A stretch of DNA of 5,159 nucleotides from assembly GCA_022447885.1 (NCBI GenBank), contig JAKUTA010000106.1, positions 1 through 5,159 on the forward strand, written 5' to 3'. Each line of letters starts with the position of its first letter. Within the stretch, counting starts at the first letter, position 1. A program made the position numbers and the translations under genes. This document shows positions 1-5,159 of the stretch, in pieces. The notes under the pieces were generated by a model, which saw nothing but the letters and a program-made list of their open reading frames with translations, ran no database searches and was not told the DNA's origin. This DNA is from Candidatus Poseidoniales archaeon. GTDB lineage: Archaea; Thermoplasmatota; Poseidoniia; Poseidoniales; Thalassarchaeaceae.

Positions 1-285
1 ATCTGAGTCGACTTCCTTGCTGGAATCCTCCTGAGTGTCGTCATCATTCTCTGCATCCTCTGTCACCAGCGGTTCATCGGGTAGAGGGGGGGGAGATGGC
101 ATTGCTCCCGGGGGTGGGGGCAACGGCAATCCACCGGGAGGTGGGGGGAGATGGTCTTTCTTCGCTTTCCTGCGGAACGCCAACGGCTCACCTCGGCGTA
201 TCAAGGTGAGATTCGCCTCTCCTTTAACATTGGCTCGCAGCGCGTGACCAAGAAGGCTCTGACACCGGTCGGAGGCGGCTGTCAC
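1..285 (-). CDS. Unidentified protein with Pro-rich linker and acidic segment, downstream of priS (partial, C-terminus outside window)
   Basis: This minus-strand frame is open for 95 codons from a GTG at 285 to the window edge, so only the N-terminal part is visible. The GTG overlaps the priS stop by four bases (GTGA, 285-282), a typical arrangement for translational coupling. I see no Shine-Dalgarno motif in front of it. Residues 1-45 are short and basic toward the end (RRKAKK at 38-43). Residues 47-69 are a Pro/Gly linker with PPPP blocks at 47-50 and 56-59 and PPP at 65-67. Residues 70-95 are strongly acidic. There is no signal peptide or membrane segment, so it is probably cytosolic. I do not recognise the family. 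Some archaea carry a GINS gene beside priS, but nothing in these 95 residues shows a GINS fold. A replication-linked role is inferred only from the coupling. Confidence 0.65.
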   Translation of the reverse strand, partial: MTAASDRCQSLLGHALRANVKGEANLTLIRRGEPLAFRRKAKKDHLPPPPGGLPLPPPPGAMPSPPPLPDEPLVTEDAENDDDTQEDSSKEVDSD

Positions 286-1499
286 GACTGTTGAACGCGT
301 ATCGGTCTCGCCCACCCCTTCAGAGTCAGGAATGTCTCCATGTTCGCCCCCACCTCGACTTGGTCCCCTAGTTCCAGTTCCAGTTCTTCATCACCCACAC
401 GTGCAACCGCACGTTCGACGGTCACCTCAAGGGTGCTGTTGCGGTCGTCGAAACGTGGGACCGCCTCGCTCAGAGCGTCGAAGCTGCCCTCCTCATCCGG
501 ATCCAGCCGGGACAACGGGAACTCGGTGACCTGAAGGCCGCTCTTCCCATGCAATCCTGTCGGCCAGCGAATCACCCGCTTGATGTCCAGCGTCACCGCC
601 TCATCAGTCTCACCACCCGCGGAGAGGACGATCGAATTGTCCCCCTTCACCAAATCGAGGAACAATGTCTCGTGATTCTTGAGCGCCTTCGTGTTGCCTG
701 CCAGGATACGCTCCTGCCGTTCAGGATGCTGCACTTTGGTAGCCAGGGTGCGCATCTTTCGGGTGCCCACCTTCCCTTTACGGGTACTCGCTGCAGATCC
801 CCGGTCATTGACCATCGCTAACAGGTGCTTGATCATCTTTCGACCATCTGTGTCGTCCTGAGCAGCGACGTCGAGCTGTCCCAGCATGACTCCGATACCG
901 TTCTCGATGCGCCTCCTCCAACCACAGTCGGGGCCGCTACGGAGCACTGAGACATCGGCTCCCAGCCCACGGATGTGAGACACCAGTTCACGCCTGGCCG
1001 AACTGTCCAACTGCCAGAACTTCGGTTCACGGTAGTGAAGGTGGAAACCACGGTGGCCAGAGAAGGTGAGTTGCAGGTATTGTTCTTCGAATCCGAACTC
1101 GGGGTGGAGGAAATCGTGCCAGAGTCTGTGAGCCTGCCCTTGGATGGTGTCAAGCATCGACGGGAAGTCGAACGGATCCACCCCGCTCAGGTGGTCCCCG
1201 TCCAGATCGAAGATGAGATCGGCACCGTTCCATCCCTTGTCGTTCATTTTTCGCGCGGCGGGATCGTCGTAGTACGCCGTTGAGTAGAAGCAGGAATGAG
1301 GGGCCACTCTGCGGATGTGCGCCAGCGTTCCAGCCCGTGTGTCAAAGGCCCGATGGCGGTCGGGTGGTTTCCCCCCCCAGTCGAGGAACATCCACTCTCT
1401 GGTGCGTAGACGCGGTGGGTACCAGAACTCATCCGCCGGTGTACTCCCGTACCATGTGTGGAAGCGGTGTGCTGCTCTCGCCCACCTGCTCTCGACCAT
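282..1499 (-). CDS. priS: DNA primase catalytic (small) subunit PriS
   Basis: PriS makes the short primers that start DNA replication, working with the large subunit PriL. The product from ATG 1499 is 405 residues, somewhat longer than typical archaeal PriS (about 350). The family catalytic signatures are all present. FDLDGDH supplies the metal-binding Asp98 and Asp100. SGHRGFH (147-153) is the nucleotide/phosphate motif. DIKR supplies the third Asp, D305, followed by LHGKSGL (316-322). The last 50 residues (beta-rich, ending in a LKGWARPI motif) match the usual C-terminal part of the family. The open frame extends upstream to an ATG at 1640, but that would overlap the zinc-ribbon gene and add 47 residues unlike any PriS. 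No GTG or TTG lies in frame between that gene's stop and 1499. A GGTGG sequence four bases before ATG 1499 may act as ribosome-binding site. Only two cysteines occur (C70, C192), so the zinc knuckle known after the DxD motif in Pyrococcus and Sulfolobus PriS is missing. Confidence 0.95.
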   Translation of the reverse strand: MVESRWARAAHRFHTWYGSTPADEFWYPPRLRTREWMFLDWGGKPPDRHRAFDTRAGTLAHIRRVAPHSCFYSTAYYDDPAARKMNDKGWNGADLIFDLDGDHLSGVDPFDFPSMLDTIQGQAHRLWHDFLHPEFGFEEQYLQLTFSGHRGFHLHYREPKFWQLDSSARRELVSHIRGLGADVSVLRSGPDCGWRRRIENGIGVMLGQLDVAAQDDTDGRKMIKHLLAMVNDRGSAASTRKGKVGTRKMRTLATKVQHPERQERILAGNTKALKNHETLFLDLVKGDNSIVLSAGGETDEAVTLDIKRVIRWPTGLHGKSGLQVTEFPLSRLDPDEEGSFDALSEAVPRFDDRNSTLEVTVERAVARVGDEELELELGDQVEVGANMETFLTLKGWARPIRVQQS

Positions 1500-1503
1500 C
1501 TTG

Positions 1504-1515
1504 CCACCGCGGTGG
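1504..1515 (-). promoter_or_regulatory. Palindrome overlapping the putative priS ribosome-binding site
   Basis: CCACCGCGGTGG is a perfect 12-base palindrome. Read on the minus strand, its right half contains GGTGG (1508-1504), four bases before the priS ATG at 1499. GGTG can pair with the CACC of the archaeal 16S rRNA 3' end. As RNA it could form a short four-pair stem with a CGCG loop, and as DNA it could be an operator. No function is proven; chance in GC-rich DNA is possible. Confidence 0.3.
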
Positions 1516-1552
1516 GTGGTGAGTCGAAATCGACGGTTCTTGAACGCGCCGT

Positions 1553-1747
1553 TCAGTCTATGGGCAGTCCCTCGACCTGTTTGCCATCCACAGAGGATTC
1601 CGCGCCGGTCAGTTCTCGGTAGCATTCGTAGCAAGCCCACTTCTCATCGATGGGCAGTGCCTGACCGAAGGTCAGTCGCGCACCGCAGAAGTCACAGATC
1701 GGTCCGAGTTGTCCTTGGTGCACTCCAAGTCGCGACGCATCAACCAT
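1553..1747 (-). CDS. Small CxxC...CxxC zinc-ribbon protein upstream of priS
   Basis: This is a 64-residue protein starting at ATG 1747, with a GAGG motif (1753-1750) just before it. An in-frame stop lies upstream and no alternative start precedes this ATG. The core is CDFCG (C18, C21) and CYEC (C39, C42), separated by 17 residues. This four-cysteine pattern is that of a treble-clef or zinc-ribbon domain binding one zinc ion. The short remainder has no signal peptide or membrane helix, and the C-terminal 15 residues look disordered. The tetrapeptide LPID occurs twice (31-34 and 61-64). The gene lies 53 bases upstream of priS on the same strand and is probably co-transcribed. The exact family and role are not recognised. 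Small ribbons of this kind bind nucleic acid or protein partners, so an accessory role near the primase is possible but is inference only. Confidence 0.75.
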   Translation of the reverse strand: MVDASRLGVHQGQLGPICDFCGARLTFGQALPIDEKWACYECYRELTGAESSVDGKQVEGLPID

Positions 1748-1861
1748 GTTCCTCGCCGAATTCGGGCGGTCGGTGCTGGTCTTTGAGGCTGCCCATCACC
1801 CTGTCGACCTGTGGGGCGGCCAACGGAAGATTGAGAGGGAACAGCGAGGCGGCTCATCTCG
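1748..1861. promoter_or_regulatory. Divergent intergenic region between zinc-ribbon/priS cluster and mqnD
   Basis: These 114 bases separate two divergent genes, so promoters for both directions are expected here. I find no convincing archaeal TATA box or BRE element. A perfect 10-base palindrome, CCGAATTCGG (1756-1765), lies 8 bases before the zinc-ribbon ATG. AGGCGG (1847-1852) is the only Shine-Dalgarno-like sequence before the mqnD ATG, with 9 bases of spacing. The promoter role is inferred from gene orientation. Confidence 0.5.
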
Positions 1862-1867
1862 ATGAGC
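1852..1867 (+). promoter_or_regulatory. Inverted repeat spanning the mqnD start codon
   Basis: GCTCATC (1852-1858) and GATGAGC (1861-1867) are perfect 7-base arms separated by TC. The right arm contains the ATG at 1862-1864. In mRNA this would form a six- or seven-pair hairpin that hides the start codon and abuts the weak AGGCGG ribosome-binding sequence. It could slow initiation or act as a protein-binding site; this is inferred from sequence only. Confidence 0.4.
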
Positions 1868-2734
1868 GAGCCGCGCACGATTCACATCGGACATTCGCCC
1901 GACCCTGACGACGCGTTCATGTTCCATGCGCTCACCACAGGGCTCCTCGATACGCCGGGATTCTGCTTCAAGCACGTTCTGTTGGACATCGAGTCACTCA
2001 ACCACGCGGCGCTGCAGAGAACCTACGAAGTGTCCGCCATCTCAATCCATTCATACCCCGATGTGGCCGCTGATTACGCCCTGATGAATTGTGGTGCGTC
2101 GATGGGTGAGGGGTACGGACCGATGGTCGTCGCACGACCCGGGACATCCTTAGATTCGGCCCGTAACTCATCGATCGCCATTCCCGGTCTGAAAACCAGC
2201 GCCCATCTCGCCCTGAAACTGGCTTGGGGGGCGGTAGAGGTCACCGAAGTGTCGTTCGATGAGATCATTCCGCGGGTGAAGGCGGGCGAGTTCGTCAGTG
2301 GGGTGATCATCCATGAGGGACAACTGACGTACGCGGAACATGGACTGGAGTGTCTCCTGGACCTTGGGATCTGGTGGCAGGAACGGACAGATGGGTTGCC
2401 TCTGCCGTTGGGGGGGAACATCATTCGCCGAGACCTCGGGGAGGAGCTCATGGAACAGTTCACGGCCTGGGTAGCTCGAAGCATCGAGCACTCGCTGGCA
2501 TATCCAAAGGAGGCGTTGGAGTTCGCTCGTCAATGGGGCAGAGGGATTGATGAACAGACCAATTCCCGATTCGTACAGATGTATGTGAACCAACGCACCC
2601 TCGATTACGGGCCAGATGGTCGGGAGAGCGTGCGCAGGTTCCTGCGTGAAGGACAGAAGGCAGGCATGGTGGACGAAGAGTTCTCGACTGATGGCATCGT
2701 GTTCATCGGCGCTCAGATGATTGAAAGTGAATGA
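1862..2734 (+). CDS. mqnD: MqnD-family protein, probable 1,4-dihydroxy-6-naphthoate synthase (futalosine menaquinone pathway)
   Basis: MqnD enzymes convert cyclic dehypoxanthine futalosine to 1,4-dihydroxy-6-naphthoate, a step in menaquinone synthesis that runs in the cytosol. This 290-residue protein has the family length and a periplasmic-binding-protein-like two-lobed fold. It aligns end to end, from memory, with bacterial MqnD. The N-terminal substrate loop is GHSPDPDDAFMFHAL (10-24). Other shared motifs are GEGYGPMVVAR (82-92), the active-site His151 in GVIIHE (147-152), WWQERT.GLPLPLG (171-184) and YVN..TLDYG (241-250). There is no signal peptide, which argues against a secreted solute-binding protein. 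The loop reads SPDPDD where classical MqnD has SPCPND. The start ATG is the only option because TGA at 1832-1834 closes the frame upstream. No other mqn gene is in the window. A paralogous binding protein of the MqnA/MqnD superfamily with another substrate remains possible. Confidence 0.87.
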   Translation: MSEPRTIHIGHSPDPDDAFMFHALTTGLLDTPGFCFKHVLLDIESLNHAALQRTYEVSAISIHSYPDVAADYALMNCGASMGEGYGPMVVARPGTSLDSARNSSIAIPGLKTSAHLALKLAWGAVEVTEVSFDEIIPRVKAGEFVSGVIIHEGQLTYAEHGLECLLDLGIWWQERTDGLPLPLGGNIIRRDLGEELMEQFTAWVARSIEHSLAYPKEALEFARQWGRGIDEQTNSRFVQMYVNQRTLDYGPDGRESVRRFLREGQKAGMVDEEFSTDGIVFIGAQMIESE

Positions 2735-2767
2735 TCACTGAGTTGGTCCGGATGAGTCGGGAATCAT

Positions 2768-2777
2768 CCCGTACGGG
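2768..2777. repeat. Perfect 10-base palindrome in the mqnD-propeller gene spacer
   Basis: CCCGTACGGG is self-complementary. It is followed by GGAG-like sequence and preceded by CAT, as is the larger inverted repeat about 50 bases downstream. This makes it a candidate half of a paired operator. With ten bases, chance occurrence in GC-rich DNA cannot be excluded. Confidence 0.3.
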
Positions 2778-2823
2778 GAGTTACGCTCAATTGCGAAGAA
2801 CAATTCTTAGTTAGGAAGTCCAT

Positions 2824-2843
2824 CTCCCGTCCGTGGACGGGAG
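2824..2843 (+). promoter_or_regulatory. Strong hairpin enclosing the Shine-Dalgarno sequence of the surface propeller gene
   Basis: CTCCCGTCC (2824-2832) and GGACGGGAG (2835-2843) are perfect 9-base arms around a GT spacer. In RNA this gives a GC-rich stem of at least eight pairs with a CGTG loop. The 3' arm ends in GGGAG, the best ribosome-binding sequence for GTG 2851 at seven bases spacing. Folding would therefore mask it. Alternatively it is a DNA operator, or the 3' end of the mqnD transcript. The structure is certain from sequence; the function is inferred. Confidence 0.5.
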
Positions 2844-2850
2844 TGTGCGC

Positions 2851-5159
2851 GTGGGACGCTGCCTCGGTTTTCTCCTCATAAGCACGTTGCTGCTATCCCT
2901 GCTTCCAGTCGCATCCGCCCAGACGACATCAGGATTCGGTTACAGCGGTGGTCTGACATCTCCCGCTGTAACCGGGCTATCAACTGTTGTTGCCTGGTCG
3001 TATGACGGCTCGCTGCTCGCAATTTCATACTACGATGAAGTTGTGATCACCACTGTGGACAGTCGCCGTACGCTGGTGACGCTGACGCTGGAATGGGAGG
3101 TGCGCTCCTTGGAGTTCTCAGATGATGATTCTCACCTTGTTATTGGTCTGTCAAGCCCATATCGGAGTACAATTGCCGTCGCTGTCTTCGAAACCGGAGG
3201 TTGGTCGCGAATCTCGTTCACTGAGGAGGGCAGTGATGTGGACTCGGTCTCCATCCTTCCAGGGGGTATGCTGTTCGCTGTTTCCGATGGAGACGGCGGG
3301 GTGATCGAATACGAGTTGACGACAGGAAATGAACTCAGGCGTTTCTCCGGAGGTCATACCGGACGGGTCACCTGTATCAGCCATTCACCTGACGGTGGAC
3401 AACTGCTGACCGGAGGAGAGGACGGAGTGGTCAACCTATGGGACCGCAACGGCCCCTCAATCGAAAAATATTGGCCTGCCGATGATCCCATCTCCGACTG
3501 TGCCATCTCACCTGACGGTGAGTGGATCGTCTGGACGAGCGGTTCGTTGATGCAGGTTCGAAAACTGGATGACCACACACTGGTATCCACTGTCCATCTG
3601 GCCGGAGATTCAAAGAATCTGGAATGGAGCCCTGACAGCACCGGGATTTGGTTGCTCACGGAATTCGCCGCCCCGCAACTTCAACTGTTCTCATCCTCAA
3701 CGTGGGCGCAGGAACACGTCATCGATATTGGACACAAAGCGACATTTTTCTCTGTAGCACCCGGTCAGCGACTGTTTGCAGTGACCAGCAGCGGTAAGGT
3801 CACAGCTCTGTATTCCATGGACCGCTGGCAACCTGGATTCGGGGTCACAGGAACTGATCTCGATCAGGACGGCATTCCGAATCCCAGGGACTCGGATGAT
3901 GACGGTGACGGTATTCCTGACGAGTTTGACAACATCTGCCCAAGTGGCAGTCATTGCCCTTCGTACCCGGACGTGGATCTCATTCGGTCAGTCACCATCA
4001 CCGCCAACGGACGGCTTCTCAGTGTTACCGACACCGTCCAACTCAATCTCTCACAGAGCGTGCTGTTGCGCGAACTCGCCGCCTACGCGATCCTCGATGA
4101 CTGGCAGGTGGATTACGTCGAGGCGTCCCGCATCGACCGAATGCTCTGCGAGGCTACAGACGAGGACCAGGTCCTCAGCGCATGGGCGTCAGTCATCTCT
4201 GTCGATGCAGCAGGCGTGCTTGAGGGGGGGAGGGTCACGTGCACTGGAAAGACCGGGCTGGTGGGAACCCGGACGGCTGACACCCACATCCGTGTGGAGG
4301 TGAGCTGGACTGTCGAGTTCACACTCTCGAATCCCCTCTCCAAGCCGTACAACCTCAGTTACGACCTCGGGGTTCCTTCTCCGTACGGCACGGTCGCCAT
4401 GGCAACTCCCCAATGGCCGGTCAGGATGTTGTTCTATCACGAAGGAAATCTCGTGTTCGATAGTGGTGTGGTGGCGAAGTCGGCCCCCGCGGGGGTTCTC
4501 TACGTGGAGTCGGACCCTCCTGAAGATTCGGCCATCATCGATTTCGCCGCTGAGTGGCTGACAGCTAACGCCGGTCTCATAGCGGGTACGTTCGTGATAC
4601 TCGTCACGATTCTGGTGGTGACGGTCAGGTTGCGCAACAGGGTCGATTTCAAATTCAAGCAAGAGGATGAGGATGAGGAAGAGGAATTCGGGGAATACGA
4701 CGACGATTTCGGTGGATACCAATACCGGCAGGGGGACTCGATGGATGATCACCCCGAGTATGGTGTGGTGGATTTGACACCACCGATTCTCGAAACGAGT
4801 CAACTCCTGTCCACGGTGGCAGCTACCGGGCCTCCACCTGCCCGAAGCAGGAGAAAACAGCCTGACAGGCCCCCTCCTGACCAGCGCAAGACGCGGAAGG
4901 TCGTCAAACCGGATGATGAGGAATCCGAGGTGGAACAAGAGGAGATCGTAGATGCTGCAGAGGAAGAATCCGACCCGGCAATGAGAATCGCCGCTGACCT
5001 CGCTGCCGAGACCTCCGAGGTGGACGATGCTGCCGAGGAGCCAGAGGATACCAAGGCGATCGAGGATGCATTAACCATGGTCACCTCCAAAGCCCCCGTG
5101 GTTCAACCAGAATTCGACCCTCTACCGCCGGCCGATGAACCTCGAGACAGCACTCCTCC
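2851..5159 (+). CDS. Secreted, membrane-anchored beta-propeller protein with TSP3 calcium cassette and acidic cytoplasmic tail (partial, 3' end outside window)
   Basis: One frame stays open for 769 codons to the window edge. GTG 2851 is preferred because GGGAG lies seven bases upstream; GTG 2845 and GTG 2833 are in-frame alternatives, and TAG 2812-2814 closes the frame upstream. Residues 1-23 are a signal peptide with a leucine-rich core and an ASA cleavage site before Gln24. About residues 40-328 form roughly seven WD40/PQQ-like blades. SPDG turns occur at 179-182 and 220-223, and a near-canonical WD40 repeat runs from GH (168-169) to WD (197-198). Residues 336-362 are an Asp-rich TSP3-like calcium-binding cassette. 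About 371-570 is an unrecognised, probably beta-rich stalk with two cysteines (C433, C464). Residues 574-592 are a transmembrane helix, followed by RLRNR, which places the C-terminus in the cytosol. The tail is acidic and low-complexity (604-620 mostly Asp/Glu), with a Pro/Arg/Lys patch at 661-686. Ligand and function are unknown; surface binding or signalling across the membrane is plausible. Confidence 0.88.
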   Translation, partial: MGRCLGFLLISTLLLSLLPVASAQTTSGFGYSGGLTSPAVTGLSTVVAWSYDGSLLAISYYDEVVITTVDSRRTLVTLTLEWEVRSLEFSDDDSHLVIGLSSPYRSTIAVAVFETGGWSRISFTEEGSDVDSVSILPGGMLFAVSDGDGGVIEYELTTGNELRRFSGGHTGRVTCISHSPDGGQLLTGGEDGVVNLWDRNGPSIEKYWPADDPISDCAISPDGEWIVWTSGSLMQVRKLDDHTLVSTVHLAGDSKNLEWSPDSTGIWLLTEFAAPQLQLFSSSTWAQEHVIDIGHKATFFSVAPGQRLFAVTSSGKVTALYSMDRWQPGFGVTGTDLDQDGIPNPRDSDDDGDGIPDEFDNICPSGSHCPSYPDVDLIRSVTITANGRLLSVTDTVQLNLSQSVLLRELAAYAILDDWQVDYVEASRIDRMLCEATDEDQVLSAWASVISVDAAGVLEGGRVTCTGKTGLVGTRTADTHIRVEVSWTVEFTLSNPLSKPYNLSYDLGVPSPYGTVAMATPQWPVRMLFYHEGNLVFDSGVVAKSAPAGVLYVESDPPEDSAIIDFAAEWLTANAGLIAGTFVILVTILVVTVRLRNRVDFKFKQEDEDEEEEFGEYDDDFGGYQYRQGDSMDDHPEYGVVDLTPPILETSQLLSTVAATGPPPARSRRKQPDRPPPDQRKTRKVVKPDDEESEVEQEEIVDAAEEESDPAMRIAADLAAETSEVDDAAEEPEDTKAIEDALTMVTSKAPVVQPEFDPLPPADEPRDSTP
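3856..3936 (+). other. Thrombospondin type 3-like calcium-binding cassette within the surface protein
   Basis: The encoded residues (336-362) follow the DxDxDGxxD pattern: DLDQDGIPN, then DSDDDGDGIPDEFDNICP with two closely spaced Asp-rich loops. TSP3 repeats bind several calcium ions and form a stiff spacer. Here the cassette sits exactly between the propeller and the membrane-proximal stalk. Two cysteines (C363, C369) follow and could form a small disulfide loop. Confidence 0.85.

Larger units (their letters stand above)
2735..2850 (+). promoter_or_regulatory. Intergenic region between mqnD and the surface propeller gene
   Basis: These 116 bases hold no gene. They contain a weak stem (GGATGA at 2750-2755 with TCATCC at 2764-2769), a perfect palindrome CCCGTACGGG (2768-2777), an A+T-rich stretch (about 2788-2814) with an AAGAA/TTCTT pair, and a strong hairpin just before the next gene. 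There is no oligo-T run that would make a convincing archaeal terminator. The A+T-rich part is the likeliest promoter site, but I see no clear TATA box. Confidence 0.4.

Noticed and set aside
35..247. Plus-strand Gly-rich open frame
   Set aside because: The Gly runs are the complement of the proline codons in the minus-strand gene coupled to priS, which has the better context (GTGA overlap).
282..1499. LigD-type polymerase or plasmid PrimPol instead of PriS
   Set aside because: The DIKR and LHGKSGL motifs, the C-terminal region and the stand-alone length fit replicative archaeal PriS, and no ligase, nuclease or plasmid genes are nearby.
1500..1640. N-terminal extension of priS to the ATG at 1640
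   Set aside because: It would overlap the zinc-ribbon gene by 88 bases and add 47 arginine-rich residues with no resemblance to PriS. ATG 1499 gives the expected family N-terminus.
1315..1908. Plus-strand open frame of 197 codons
   Set aside because: It is antisense to priS and the zinc-ribbon gene and runs past the mqnD start. The translation is Arg/Ser/Pro-rich with no motif, as expected from the complement of GC-rich coding DNA.
2750..2769. Stem GGATGA/TCATCC as an mqnD transcription terminator
   Set aside because: The stem has only six pairs with an eight-base loop and no T run follows. Archaeal termination generally depends on oligo-T.
2833..2850. GTG 2833 or GTG 2845 as the surface gene start
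   Set aside because: The nearest Shine-Dalgarno-like sequence is 14 bases away for 2833 and one base away for 2845. GTG 2851 has GGGAG at seven bases. The rejection is soft, since all three keep the signal peptide.
3896..4303. Plus-strand open frame of 135 codons
   Set aside because: It is an out-of-frame reading of the surface protein gene, with a Ser/Thr/Arg-rich product and no recognisable domain.
4189..4938. Minus-strand open frame of 249 codons
   Set aside because: It lies antisense to the surface protein gene and shows no domain, whereas the plus-strand frame encodes a coherent TSP3-stalk-helix-tail series.

Overview
The window looks like a piece of a GC-rich euryarchaeal chromosome, probably a planktonic marine lineage such as Poseidoniales (Marine Group II/III) or a Thermoplasmata relative. 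The domain call rests on a stand-alone archaeal/eukaryotic-type DNA primase catalytic subunit (PriS), GTG starts and loose Shine-Dalgarno signals. The narrower placement is inference: it rests on a large secreted membrane-anchored protein with thrombospondin type 3-like calcium repeats, a style common in marine archaea, plus an MqnD-family enzyme.

Layout: two transcription directions diverge from a 114-base intergenic region (1748-1861). Leftward (minus strand) lies a compact cluster of three genes. A 64-residue CxxC/CxxC zinc-ribbon protein (1747-1553) is followed 53 bases later by priS (1499-282). Its TGA stop overlaps the GTG start of an unidentified Pro-rich, acidic protein (285 to beyond base 1). 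Rightward (plus strand) lies a full-length mqnD-like gene (1862-2734), then 116 bases of palindrome-rich intergenic DNA. After that comes a very long GTG-start gene (2851 to beyond 5159) with no stop in the window. Its product reads as signal peptide, seven-bladed beta-propeller, Ca-binding TSP3 cassette, extracellular stalk, one transmembrane helix and a long acidic, low-complexity cytoplasmic tail.

The leftward genes belong to replication priming, with two small partners of unknown role. The rightward genes belong to quinone biosynthesis (MqnD) and the cell surface (propeller protein), and have no obvious functional link to each other. The least expected signals are perfect palindromes at or just upstream of all four translation starts that have visible upstream DNA, two of them covering the presumed ribosome-binding sequence. 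PriS also lacks the cysteines of the usual archaeal PriS zinc knuckle. I saw no rRNA, tRNA, CRISPR array, insertion sequence or convincing oligo-T terminator, and no gene-free stretch longer than 300 bases. The novel-looking pieces are the surface protein and the start-site palindromes; nothing resembles a complete undescribed defence or mobile system.
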